DNA of 64,000 bases from Polaromonas sp. Its GTDB lineage: Bacteria > Pseudomonadota > Gammaproteobacteria > Burkholderiales > Burkholderiaceae_C. Positions 1-9,769 of this stretch are shown here, in pieces. The notes beneath the pieces were generated by a model, which searched no databases, was not told the origin of the DNA, and worked only from the letters and a program-made list of their open reading frames with translations. Position 1 is the first letter of the stretch, and each line of letters starts with the position of its first letter. Location of the stretch: the NCBI RefSeq assembly GCF_012927455.1, contig NZ_JABBPE010000016.1, forward strand, positions 248,001 to 312,000, given 5' to 3'. The position numbers were made by a program, and so were the translations under genes.

Positions 1-49
1 GGCTTGCCAGTCTCGGGCGCTGCGACCTTCACACCCTGGACTTCAAGCA

Positions 50-2101
50 ATGGCTGACATCACCCCATCCCTCATGGCCAATTCCATACGCGCGCTGGCC
101 ATGGATGCTGTGCAACAAGCCAATTCCGGCCACCCTGGCGCGCCCATGGGCATGGCCGATATAGCCGTCGCCCTGTGGGACCGCCACCTCAAGCACAGCC
201 CGCAGAATCCGCACTGGATGGACCGCGACCGCTTCGTGCTGAGCAATGGCCACGGCTCCATGCTGCTGTACGCGCTGCTGCACCTGACCGGCTACAAGCT
301 GCCGATGAGCGAGCTTCAAGCCTTCCGCCAGCTGCACAGCAAAACCCCCGGCCATCCTGAACTGGGCTACACCCCCGGCGTGGAAACCACCACCGGCCCG
401 CTCGGCCAGGGCCTGAGCAATGCCGTCGGCATGGCACTGTCTGAAAAGCTGCTGGCCAAGGAATTCAACCGCGAAGGCCATGCGGTGGTTGACCACCACA
501 CGTATGTCTTCCTCGGTGACGGCTGCCTGATGGAAGGCATCAGCCACGAAGCCAGCGCGCTGGCCGGCGCCTGGAAGCTGAACAAGCTGATTGCGCTGTA
601 CGACGACAACGGCATCTCGATTGACGGCCAGGTCGCGCCCTGGTTTATCGACAACACGGCGCTGCGTTTTACCGCCTACGGCTGGAACGTGATCGGCCCG
701 ATCGACGGCCACGACACCGAAGCCGTTTCCGTGGCCATTGGGCAAGCCCAACAGAGCGCCGACAAGCCCACGCTGATCATCTGCAAAACGCACATCGGCA
801 AAGGCTCGCCAAACCGCGCCAACACCGCCAAGGCGCACGGCGAACCACTGGGCGCCGAGGAAATCAAGCTGACGCGCGAGGCGCTAGACTGGCCGCACGC
901 GCCCTTTAAAATTCCGCAGGAAAGCTACGACGCCTGGGACGCCAAGGCCAGGGGCCTGAGCGCCGAAGCGGCCTGGGACGCCAAGTTTGCCGCCTACAAA
1001 GCTGCGCACCCGGCGCTCGCAGCCGAGCTGCTGCGCCGCATGAAAGGCGACTTGCCCAAGAGTTTCTCGCAGCTTGCCGTTGACACCGTGATTGGCGCGC
1101 ACACCAAGGCCGAAACGGTGGCCTCACGCAAAGCCTCGCAGCTGGCGCTTGAAGCCTTCACCGCCGGCCTGCCCGAACTGCTGGGCGGCTCGGCTGACCT
1201 GACCGGCTCCAACCTGACCAACACCAAGAGCACGCCCAGCTTGCGCTTTGACCTGAACGGTGAGGTGGTGCAGACACCCGACTCCAACGGCGTGAGTGTC
1301 GGCGGGCGCCACATCAACTACGGCGTGCGCGAATTCGGCATGGCCGCGATCATGAACGGCATCGCGCTGCATGGCGGCTTCATCCCCTACGGCGGCACTT
1401 TTCTGACCTTCAGCGACTACTCGCGTAACGCCATCCGCATGGCCGCGCTGATGAAGCTGCGCGTGGTGCATGTGTTCACGCACGACTCGATCGGCCTCGG
1501 CGAAGACGGCCCGACGCACCAGTCCATCGAACACGCCGCCAGCCTGCGCCTGATCCCCAACCTGGATGTGTGGCGCCCGGGCGATACTGCCGAAACCGCC
1601 GTGGCCTGGGCCGTGGCGCTGCAAAACAAGAACAAGCCAACGGCGTTGTTGCTAAGCCGGCAAAACCTGCCCTACGCACCGAAAGATGATCTCGGCCAAA
1701 TCAGCAAGGGCGCTTACGTGCTGGCCGAGCCTAACGAAGTCGGTCTCAACAAGAAGGCGCAAGCCGTCATCATCGCCACGGGTTCTGAAGTGCAGCTGGC
1801 GCTGAAAGCGCAAGAGCTGCTGGCGACCTACAAGATCGCCGTGCGCGTGGTTTCCATGCCCAGCACCACCACCTTTGACAAGCAAAAACCTGCCTACAAA
1901 TCCGAAGTGTTGCCCGAAGGCATTCCGCGCATCGCCGTGGAAATGGGCGTGACCGACGGCTGGTGGAAATACGGCTGCGCCGCCGTCGTTGGCATCGACA
2001 GCTACGGCGAATCGGCGCCCGCGCCCGTGCTGTTCAAGCACTTCGGCTTCACGCCGGAAAATGTAGCCGACACCGTGCGCAAGGTATTGTCAAAGAAATA
2101 A
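50..2101 (+). CDS. tkt: Transketolase
   Basis: A 683-residue transketolase, the usual full length. It is a thiamine-diphosphate enzyme of the non-oxidative pentose phosphate pathway (and of the Calvin cycle where present), acting in the cytosol. The N-terminal ThDP domain has the opening [23 protein letters not shown], the [13 protein letters not shown] metal/ThDP motif and HTTIGKG-like HIGKGSPN. The pyrimidine-binding domain has [15 protein letters not shown]. The C-terminal domain ends with [10 protein letters not shown]. Start is the first ATG after the window edge. The gap gene follows 63 bp downstream on the same strand, so co-transcription is likely. Identity is secure. Confidence 0.97.
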   Translation: MADITPSLMANSIRALAMDAVQQANSGHPGAPMGMADIAVALWDRHLKHSPQNPHWMDRDRFVLSNGHGSMLLYALLHLTGYKLPMSELQAFRQLHSKTPGHPELGYTPGVETTTGPLGQGLSNAVGMALSEKLLAKEFNREGHAVVDHHTYVFLGDGCLMEGISHEASALAGAWKLNKLIALYDDNGISIDGQVAPWFIDNTALRFTAYGWNVIGPIDGHDTEAVSVAIGQAQQSADKPTLIICKTHIGKGSPNRANTAKAHGEPLGAEEIKLTREALDWPHAPFKIPQESYDAWDAKARGLSAEAAWDAKFAAYKAAHPALAAELLRRMKGDLPKSFSQLAVDTVIGAHTKAETVASRKASQLALEAFTAGLPELLGGSADLTGSNLTNTKSTPSLRFDLNGEVVQTPDSNGVSVGGRHINYGVREFGMAAIMNGIALHGGFIPYGGTFLTFSDYSRNAIRMAALMKLRVVHVFTHDSIGLGEDGPTHQSIEHAASLRLIPNLDVWRPGDTAETAVAWAVALQNKNKPTALLLSRQNLPYAPKDDLGQISKGAYVLAEPNEVGLNKKAQAVIIATGSEVQLALKAQELLATYKIAVRVVSMPSTTTFDKQKPAYKSEVLPEGIPRIAVEMGVTDGWWKYGCAAVVGIDSYGESAPAPVLFKHFGFTPENVADTVRKVLSKK

Positions 2102-2137
2102 TTCCTTTCTGGCTGAAGCAGCTGAAGGGGCGATTGA

Positions 2138-3163
<1,026 letters not shown>

Positions 3164-3183
3164 GCACGGCTTGTGTCAAATGG

Positions 3184-3207
3184 AACGCGCCTTCGGGCGC
3201 GTTTTTT
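3184..3207 (+). terminator. Intrinsic terminator after gap
   Basis: An 8-bp perfect stem AACGCGCC / GGCGCGTT closes a stable TTCG tetraloop and runs directly into a T tract, 20 bp after the gap stop codon. Confidence 0.92.
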
Positions 3208-3473
3208 GTTGCGCGCTGCCTTGTTGCCCGGCCGCCAGCGAAGCATCGCGAAACGGGCGGCATGCCGGCGCTGGCCCGGGACGACGGCGTCCCAGGAGTT
3301 CAACGGTACCGCCTGCATTGCTAAGCATTACTTAACTCTAGCTGTAGGCTGATTAAGCGACATTTCAGAAGCACCGTCCTAGAATGAATCGTCCGCCAAA
3401 ACTCCCAAAACACTCTACCCAAGGTTTTCGCGTTACGGCATCAATCCCTGCTTTCACCTCATGGAGTCCGCCA

Positions 3474-4445
3474 ATGCGCCGCCAATCCCTGTTAGTCAGC
3501 ATTTTTTTCACCGCGCTCGCGGTCTTCTCGCCTGCCAGCTTTGCCGCCTACCCGGACAAGCCGATACGCCTGATTGTGCCGTCTGCCGCGGGCGGCGCGC
3601 CCGATGTGCTGATGCGCGCGCTGGCCGCGCAGTTGTCGGTGCAGATGGGCGTACCTTTCGTCATTGACAACAAGCCGGGCGGCTCCTACACCATAGGCAC
3701 CATGGACCTGGTGCGCTCGCCGCCGGATGGCTACACGCTGGCTTACGGCAACGTCGTGTCCCTGGCGACCAACCGCTCGCTGCTGCCCAACGTTCCCTAT
3801 GACATCGACAAGGACCTGACGCTGATCTCCAACGCCGTTCGAGTGGTCAACCTGATGGTCGTGAACAACAACGTTCCGGTCAAAACCGTCCAGGAACTGA
3901 TCACCTACGCCAAGAAAAACCCGGGCAAGCTGGCCTTTGCTTCTGATGGCAACGGCACCACGGCCCATCTGGGCGTCGAGCTGTTCAAATCGATGACCAA
4001 CACCTACATGCTGCATGTGCCCTACAAGGCTGCGACGTCGGGGCTCACCGACCTGATGGGCGGCGGCGTGCAGCTCATGATGATCAACTCGCCGGTGGCC
4101 GGGCCGCATGCCCAGGCCGGCCGCGTGCGGGCACTGGGCATTTCGGGCAGCCAGCGTTCCAGCACCTATCCCGACATTCCAACGATTGCCGAATCCGGGG
4201 TACCGGGCTTCGAGGTCGTGGCCTGGGGCGGCCTGATGGGACCGGCCAACATGCCGAAAGAGCTCGTTACCCGCCTGAACACTGAGATCCGTACGGCGCT
4301 GGCGCATCCCACCGTCAAGGAACGTTTCAAGGCGTTGGGCGCGGAGACCGACCCTAGCACGCCCGAGGCGTTTCGGGAACTATCGCGGCGTGAAACTGAA
4401 AAGTGGGCACGCGTGGTCAAGTTCTCGGGCGCCAAGGTCGACTGA
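3474..4445 (+). CDS. Bug-family (TctC-type) extracytoplasmic solute receptor
   Basis: A 323-residue periplasmic binding protein of the tripartite tricarboxylate transporter receptor family, which is greatly expanded in Burkholderiales. The start is the ATG preceded by GGAG. It gives a clean Sec signal (MRRQSLLVSIFFTALAVFSP...FAA) and the diagnostic mature opening YPDKPIRLIVP. An upstream in-frame ATG at 3384 would bury the signal peptide. Later family motifs include SPPDGYTL, HVPYKA and the RVRALGISG stretch. No TctA/TctB membrane genes are adjacent, so it is an orphan receptor. It lies 34 bp upstream of a D-threonine-aldolase-like gene and may bind that pathway's substrate (inference). Confidence 0.9.
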   Translation: MRRQSLLVSIFFTALAVFSPASFAAYPDKPIRLIVPSAAGGAPDVLMRALAAQLSVQMGVPFVIDNKPGGSYTIGTMDLVRSPPDGYTLAYGNVVSLATNRSLLPNVPYDIDKDLTLISNAVRVVNLMVVNNNVPVKTVQELITYAKKNPGKLAFASDGNGTTAHLGVELFKSMTNTYMLHVPYKAATSGLTDLMGGGVQLMMINSPVAGPHAQAGRVRALGISGSQRSSTYPDIPTIAESGVPGFEVVAWGGLMGPANMPKELVTRLNTEIRTALAHPTVKERFKALGAETDPSTPEAFRELSRRETEKWARVVKFSGAKVD

Positions 4446-4479
4446 TGACCGGTTTTCAAATGAAACAGCACCAGCACCC

Positions 4480-5595
4480 ATGAGCCCGTGGAAGGCCGCA
4501 GAACCCGGCGACCGGCTCGAGGCGGTGGACACGCCCGCGCTGGTGCTTGACCTCGATGCGTTTGAACGCAACCTGCAGCGCATGGCCGACAGCCTCAAGG
4601 GCCGCCAGGTGCGCCTGCGACCGCATGCCAAATGCCACAAGACCCCCGAGATAGCGCTGCGGCAGATCGCCCTGGGCGCTGTCGGCATCTGCTGCCAGAA
4701 GGTGAGCGAAGCGGCGGTGTTTGTGGCGGCGGGCGTTGGCGATGTGCTGGTCACCAACCAGGTGATGGGCGCCACCAAGCTGCGCCGCCTGATGGAACTG
4801 GCGCGCCGAGCGCGCATGGGCGTGCTGGTTGACCACCCCTTGCAAGTGCAGGCACTGGCTGCGGCCGCCCGGGCGCACAGCGTCACGCTCGATGTGTATG
4901 TCGAAGTGGACGTGGGCGCGCAGCGCTGCGGCGTTGCGCCGGGCGCCGAGGCCGCGCAACTGGCCCGCCAGGTGGCTGCGTCGCCGCCATTGCGCTTTGC
5001 CGGTCTGCAGTGCTACCACGGCCCGGCGCAGCACCTGCGCACGCCGCAAGAGCGTGCGCTCGCCATTGGGAATGCCGTCGAGCAGGTGCGGCTGAGCCGG
5101 GAAGCCATTGAAGGCTGCGCCATCGCGGTCGAGCGCATCACCGGCGCGGGCACCGGCACGTTCTGGCATGAACGGGACTCGGGCGTTTACAACGAACTGC
5201 AGGCCGGCTCTTATGTGTTTATGGACCGGGATTATGGCGACAACCAGCACGGCGACGGCGACATTGTTTTTGAGCATGCGCTGTTTGTCAGGACTACCGT
5301 GATGAGCCGGTCCACTGCCGAGCGCGCCGTGGTGGATGCCGGCCTGAAAGCCTCCAGCGTGGACTCCGGCCTGCCCACCGTGTGGAAGCGGCCCGAGTTG
5401 CGCTATGCAAAGGCCGCCGACGAGCATGGCGTGATCATGACGCCCGATGCCGCTGCTCTTTCTCTGGGCGACGCCCTGTTGCTGGTGCCCGGCCATTGCG
5501 ACCCTACGGTCAACCTGTACGACGAGTTGGTGTGCCTGCGCGGCGACCGGGTCGAGGCGCTCTGGCCGATAGCGGCGCGCGGCGCGCTGCTCTGA
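4480..5595 (+). CDS. D-threonine aldolase / 3-hydroxy-D-aspartate aldolase-like PLP enzyme
   Basis: A 371-residue fold-type III PLP enzyme (alanine racemase N-terminal domain plus D-serine-dehydratase-like C-terminal domain). It begins with DTPALVLDLDAFERN and carries the PLP-lysine segment RPHAKCHK near residues 47-54 and GICCQKVSEA, typical of the D-threonine aldolase/BhcC group. The C-terminal metal motif is GHCDPTVNLYDEL. A His-Cys-Asp metal site is the aldolase pattern, whereas D-serine dehydratases have His-x-Cys. The ATG at 4480 avoids overlapping the Bug gene; a longer frame back to 4390 is possible but unlikely. Exact substrate is unknown. It converges on the ridA-like gene. Confidence 0.82.
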   Translation: MSPWKAAEPGDRLEAVDTPALVLDLDAFERNLQRMADSLKGRQVRLRPHAKCHKTPEIALRQIALGAVGICCQKVSEAAVFVAAGVGDVLVTNQVMGATKLRRLMELARRARMGVLVDHPLQVQALAAAARAHSVTLDVYVEVDVGAQRCGVAPGAEAAQLARQVAASPPLRFAGLQCYHGPAQHLRTPQERALAIGNAVEQVRLSREAIEGCAIAVERITGAGTGTFWHERDSGVYNELQAGSYVFMDRDYGDNQHGDGDIVFEHALFVRTTVMSRSTAERAVVDAGLKASSVDSGLPTVWKRPELRYAKAADEHGVIMTPDAAALSLGDALLLVPGHCDPTVNLYDELVCLRGDRVEALWPIAARGALL

Positions 5596-5613
5596 AACCT
5601 GAAACGCGCAGGG

Positions 5614-5991
5614 TTAGCCCGGGCCGGGCCGCTCGGCCACCAGCTGGATCTCAACCAGAAAACCATGGTGGAGGGCCGGCACCGGCACCACCGCCCGCGC
5701 CGGGCGGTGGCTGCCAAAGCGCTCGGCATACAGCTGGTTGAAGGCAGGCCAGTGTTGCACGCCCGCAAGATAGACGGTGGTCTGCACCACATCGTGCAAG
5801 CCGCAGCCAGCCGCCGCCAGCACGGCGCTGCAATGGTCAAGTACCGAGTGCACCTGGGCCTCGAACGGCAGCGGCGGCTGGTTGTTGCCGGCCGGCAGCA
5901 TGCCCGAGACAAACACCAGTCCGCCGGCCTCGACCGCCTGTGAATAATGACCGCCCGGCGCAGGCGCCTGGGCTGAGGAAATGAACTTCAT
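5614..5991 (-). CDS. RidA/YjgF family enamine/imine deaminase
   Basis: A 125-residue RidA-family protein with the N-terminal SSAQAPAPGGHYSQAVEAGGLVFVSG and the C-terminal block RPARAVVPVPALHHGFLVEIQ that supplies the substrate-binding arginine. RidA proteins hydrolyse reactive enamines such as 2-aminoacrylate. A perfect AGGAGG ribosome site overlaps the stop codon of the upstream D-serine-dehydratase-like gene (9-bp gap). The two are therefore translated as a unit, and RidA would clear the 2-aminoacrylate that such a dehydratase releases (inference from family chemistry). Confidence 0.9.
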   Translation of the reverse strand: MKFISSAQAPAPGGHYSQAVEAGGLVFVSGMLPAGNNQPPLPFEAQVHSVLDHCSAVLAAAGCGLHDVVQTTVYLAGVQHWPAFNQLYAERFGSHRPARAVVPVPALHHGFLVEIQLVAERPGPG

Positions 5992-6000
5992 CGCAGCCTC

Positions 6001-7173
6001 CTACCAGCCGTAAAAACGTTGCCAGGTCGCTAGGAGCTGCTGCCCGCCGTCCAGCGTCTGGTAACAGGGGAACTGGGCCGCCGTCGCGCAGGCATGGTTG
6101 GGCAGGATGCGGACCTGGCTGCCAATCGGCAGGAAGGGCGGCGCGCCGGCGCTGCTGCCGGGCCGCCGGGCAATGATGCCGTGCTCCTGGTTGGCATCGA
6201 CCATGAGCAGGTCTTGCAGCGGCAGGCCGTCCGCGCTGCAGACCACGCCGTAAACCTGGTCCAGCGCCTGCTTCGATGTACCCCGGTCGCGCGACATCGC
6301 CATCCAGCCGGCGTCAATCAGGGTCCAGCCTTTTTCCTGCTGGTGCCCGATGACGGTCGCCAGCACCGAAACCGCAATGTCATCGATGCTGCACACCCCC
6401 AGGCCGGCCATCACCAGGTCGAAAAACACAAACACGCCGGCGCGCACTTCGGTAACGCCCGCCAGATTCTCGGCAAACAGCGCCGTCGGTGTCGAGCCGA
6501 CGCTGACCACCTGGCAGCCATAGCCGGCCGCACGCAGGCGGTCTGCCGCCAGCACGGCCGCGGCACGTTCCTGTTCGGCCAGGGCACGGATGCCGTCCAG
6601 CGACCGGCAGTTGTACGAGTCGCCCGCATGGGTCATCACGCCTGCGACTTCCAGGCCCTGCGATTGCAGGGCTTGGGCAATCGCCAGCAGCTCTGCCGAG
6701 CCGGGCTGCACGCCCGAGCGATGGCCATCGGAATCGATTTCAATCAGTACTTCCAGGCGCGCGTCGCCGGTCAAGCCTTGCGGATTGAGCTGGCGCGCCA
6801 TCTCGACGTTGTCGATGATGACCGAGAGTTTCACGCCCGACTGACGCAGGCGCAGCGCATGGGCCAGTTTGTTTGGCGAAAGGCAGACCGCATACAGGAT
6901 GTCGTGGATGCCCTGCGCGCTGAAATACTCGGCTTCGCGCAGCGTGGACACCGTGATACCCCGGGCACCGGCATCGAGCAGACGCTGCGTGACTTCCATG
7001 CATTTGTTGGTCTTGACGTGCGGGCGGAAGCAAACGCCATGCCGGCTTATGCGCGCACGCATGCGTTCGATGTTGCGGTCCATGCGGGCCGTGTCCAGCA
7101 GCAGCGCCGGGGTTTCAACAGCATCAAAATCAGAAGTGTTCATGGAGGGCGTCTCGTTTCCGGAGGAGTTCAT
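6001..7173 (-). CDS. D-serine dehydratase (DSD1)-like PLP enzyme
   Basis: A 390-residue fold-type III PLP enzyme, a diverged paralogue of the + strand enzyme at 4480. It opens with VETPALLLDTARMDRNIERM and has RPHVKTNKCMEV around the PLP lysine. The C-terminal metal motif is LPNHACATAAQFP. The His-x-Cys pair is the zinc site of eukaryotic-type D-serine dehydratase, unlike the His-Cys-Asp of its neighbour. The start at 7173 forms an ATGA overlap with the deacylase stop. Later ATGs (for example 7143) lack a ribosome site. Sits between an N-acyl-D-amino-acid deacylase and RidA in one operon, consistent with D-serine or related D-amino-acid breakdown. Confidence 0.8.
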   Translation of the reverse strand: MNSSGNETPSMNTSDFDAVETPALLLDTARMDRNIERMRARISRHGVCFRPHVKTNKCMEVTQRLLDAGARGITVSTLREAEYFSAQGIHDILYAVCLSPNKLAHALRLRQSGVKLSVIIDNVEMARQLNPQGLTGDARLEVLIEIDSDGHRSGVQPGSAELLAIAQALQSQGLEVAGVMTHAGDSYNCRSLDGIRALAEQERAAAVLAADRLRAAGYGCQVVSVGSTPTALFAENLAGVTEVRAGVFVFFDLVMAGLGVCSIDDIAVSVLATVIGHQQEKGWTLIDAGWMAMSRDRGTSKQALDQVYGVVCSADGLPLQDLLMVDANQEHGIIARRPGSSAGAPPFLPIGSQVRILPNHACATAAQFPCYQTLDGGQQLLATWQRFYGW

Positions 7174-8624
7174 ACACGCTCGCGCCGCAGCACCCGGCCG
7201 GGCCTGGCGCCGCTGGGATTGCCATGGCGCCAAACCACCTGGCCGTTGACCAGCACCGTGTCGATGCCGATGGCCGGCGCAATCGGTTTCTTGAAGGTCG
7301 CGCCTTCGTTTACCGTCTCGGGGTTGAGCAGCGTGAGGTCGGCAAAAGCGCCTTCCTGCACCAGGCCGCGATCCGCCAGGCCGAAGTTTTTCGCCGTCAG
7401 GCCGGTCATCTTGTGGATGGCCGTTTCCAGCGTGAACAGGCCGAGCGTGCGGCCGTAGTGGCCAAGCACCCGCGGGAAGCTGCCCCAGAGCCGGGGGTGC
7501 GGCGCCTCGTCATGCGGCAGGCCGTCCGAGCCGATCATGGTCTGGTCGAACTTGAGGATGCGCTGCACATCGGCATCGTCCATCATGTAATAGATCGCGC
7601 CGGCGGGCGCCAGCCGGTCCACCACTTCCTCCATCGTGCCGCCGAGTTCGGCCATGATGTCGGCCAGATCCCGGCCGGCGTATTCGGGCATGAACTTGGA
7701 CCAGGTCACGGTTACGCGGGTGGCATTGATCGCGCGGTGCGCCGAAAGGATGGTGGACGAGGCCGGATAGGGGTAGCAGTCCAGGCAAATCGGCTGAAGC
7801 GCCATGTGCTCGGCAATGAATTTGAGCGTCTCGGTGGAGCGGCCATAATTCTTCACGCCCACCACCTTGTGGTGGGAGATGACGACCGGCACATCGACCT
7901 CGCGGCCGATGCGGAAGGTTTCGGTGAGCGACTTGATGACGTCGTCGCCTTCATTGCGCATGTGAGTGCAGTACACGCCGCCATGCGCCCGTAGCGGCTC
8001 GCAGATGGCAATCACTTCCTCGGTAGGGGCCGCAATGGAAGGCTCATAAAACAGTCCGGTGGACACGCCGATGGCGCCGGCTTGCATCGCCTCCTCGACC
8101 AGTGCGCGCATGGCGGCAATCTCGTCGGCGCTGGCCGCTTGCGTCAGGTCATCCATGGTGGCCACGCGCAGCGTGGTGTGGCCTACCAGCATGGCGCAGT
8201 TGGTGGCGGCCGGCCTGGCGCGCAAGGCGTCGAGGTAGCTGGCGAAATCGCGGTACCGGAACCATTCGCCGGTTCCGTCCAGCAGGTTGAGTGGTGGCGT
8301 CACCGGGTTGGGGATGGGCCGCGGCATGGGCGCCAGCGACACGCCGCAGTTGCCGCCTATCACCGTGGTGATGCCCTGGCTGACCTTGGGCGCCATGTCG
8401 CCGCCCGAAAGCATGAGGCGGTCGTCATGGGTGTGGGCATCAATGAAGCCGGGCGCCAGCACCATGCCGGCCGCGTCGATGTCGACGCCTGCGCTGGCAT
8501 CGCGCAGATCGCCAATGCGGGCAATGCGGTCGCCCCGGATGCCCACATCAGCGTTGAAACGGGAAGCCCCGGTGCCATCCACGATGGAGGCGTTGCGTAT
8601 CAGTACATCGTAATGCTCGCTCAT
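7170..8624 (-). CDS. N-acyl-D-amino-acid deacylase (D-aminoacylase) family amidohydrolase
   Basis: A 484-residue metal-dependent amidohydrolase of the D-aminoacylase group. After the small beta-sandwich (YDVLIRNASIVDGTGASRFNADVG) comes the metal motif FIDAHTHDD with His64 and His66, then GGNCGVS with the group-specific metal cysteine near residue 93. YCTHMRNEGD, ISHHK and IGSDGLPHD supply the remaining ligands. It would hydrolyse N-acyl-D-amino acids (or a related N-carbamoyl/acyl compound) to the free D-amino acid. The chosen ATG gives the family-standard N-terminus; a frame back to 8672 adds an unconvincing leader. First gene of the - strand operon, divergent from LysR. Confidence 0.88.
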   Translation of the reverse strand: MSEHYDVLIRNASIVDGTGASRFNADVGIRGDRIARIGDLRDASAGVDIDAAGMVLAPGFIDAHTHDDRLMLSGGDMAPKVSQGITTVIGGNCGVSLAPMPRPIPNPVTPPLNLLDGTGEWFRYRDFASYLDALRARPAATNCAMLVGHTTLRVATMDDLTQAASADEIAAMRALVEEAMQAGAIGVSTGLFYEPSIAAPTEEVIAICEPLRAHGGVYCTHMRNEGDDVIKSLTETFRIGREVDVPVVISHHKVVGVKNYGRSTETLKFIAEHMALQPICLDCYPYPASSTILSAHRAINATRVTVTWSKFMPEYAGRDLADIMAELGGTMEEVVDRLAPAGAIYYMMDDADVQRILKFDQTMIGSDGLPHDEAPHPRLWGSFPRVLGHYGRTLGLFTLETAIHKMTGLTAKNFGLADRGLVQEGAFADLTLLNPETVNEGATFKKPIAPAIGIDTVLVNGQVVWRHGNPSGARPGRVLRRERV

Positions 8625-8726
8625 GGTTTCCAGCCTTGGTGCTTGGTTGTGGAAGCTGCAGTTTAGTAGCACTATTGCGTAAAATTATTGAACCTTATTA
8701 ACACTTATCCTGAAAAATTCTTACGA

Positions 8727-9761
8727 ATGTCGAACGACACCACCGATTTGCGGTTTTTTGTCACGCTGGCGGAAAGCGGCACCTTGGCCGAGGCGGCACG
8801 GCGCATCGATGTGACCGCCTCGGCCGTTTCGCAACGGCTGCGGCAACTCGAGCAGCGGCTCGGTGTTCACCTGATCCACCGTAGCACCCGGCGCTTCAGC
8901 CTCACTGATGAGGGGGAGCTGTTCTATACCAAGGCCCGCAGCCTGCTGGCGGAACTCGATGCGCTGATCGACAGCCTGCGAGCCCGTTCCGGTCAGGTGG
9001 CGGGTACGTTGCATGTGCGCGGCCCGCTCGGTTTCGGGCGGCAGCATCTTGCTGCCGCCTTAGCTGATTTTCATACGCAGCATCCGAAACTCGTGGCGTC
9101 GCTGACGCTCAGCGATGTGCTGCCTGCGGCGGATGCGGATCGCTTCGACATGATCGTGCACATCGGTGATCTGCCCGATTCAAGCATGATTGCCTACCCG
9201 ATCGCGCCCAACGCCCGCCTTGTGTGCGCATCGCCCGCTTACTTGGCTGACTTGGCTGGCCAGTCTGGTGCGCCGCGCCGGCCGGAAGAACTGGCCAGCC
9301 ACCATTGCATCGTGCTGCGTGAAAACGAGGAGGATGTCTCACTCTGGCGTTTTCGCAAAGGCCGCACCGAAGTCGCGGTCCGCATCACGCCCGACATGAG
9401 CAGCAATGACGGTGAGGTGGCGCGCGCGTGGGCGCTTCAAGGCAAGGGCGTCATCATGCGTTCGGAATGGGATGTGGCCGGGAGCCTCGCCTCGGGCCGA
9501 CTGGTGCGGCTGCTTGCCGACTGGCGCTTGCCGGATGCCGACATCGTTGCCCTGCTGCCGCAGCGCCATGGCGTATCAGCGCGGGTAAAACTGTTCCTGG
9601 CCTTTTTGCAGGCGCGTTTCCAGCCCTTGCCACCCTGGCGCAAGGTCGCCGCTGGAAGCGCCGATCGTGGGCGCGATGGTGAAGCTGTCGCCCTGCGGCC
9701 CGCGCAGCGGCCACTGGTTGAGCGAGGGCAGCTGGCTGTTGCAAAGGCGAAGCGCCCGTGA
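8727..9761 (+). CDS. LysR-family transcriptional regulator
   Basis: A LysR-type activator with an N-terminal winged helix-turn-helix (LRFFVTLAESGTLAEAARRIDVTASAVSQRLRQLE, residues ~7-42) and an effector-binding domain through about residue 305. It is transcribed divergently from the deacylase-DSD-ridA operon with about 100 bp between, the standard LysR autoregulation layout, so it probably controls that operon. The protein normally would end near LQARFQPLPPWR; here about 38 extra low-complexity residues follow to 9761. They may reflect loss of the original stop. Start at 8727 is preferred over 8688 because the HTH then begins at the usual distance. Confidence 0.88.
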   Translation: MSNDTTDLRFFVTLAESGTLAEAARRIDVTASAVSQRLRQLEQRLGVHLIHRSTRRFSLTDEGELFYTKARSLLAELDALIDSLRARSGQVAGTLHVRGPLGFGRQHLAAALADFHTQHPKLVASLTLSDVLPAADADRFDMIVHIGDLPDSSMIAYPIAPNARLVCASPAYLADLAGQSGAPRRPEELASHHCIVLRENEEDVSLWRFRKGRTEVAVRITPDMSSNDGEVARAWALQGKGVIMRSEWDVAGSLASGRLVRLLADWRLPDADIVALLPQRHGVSARVKLFLAFLQARFQPLPPWRKVAAGSADRGRDGEAVALRPAQRPLVERGQLAVAKAKRP

Positions 9762-9769
9762 AGTCCGGT

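Noticed and set aside
4456..5496. Long - strand frame antisense to the aldolase gene
   Set aside because: No motifs; it mirrors the PLP-enzyme gene, which is well supported.
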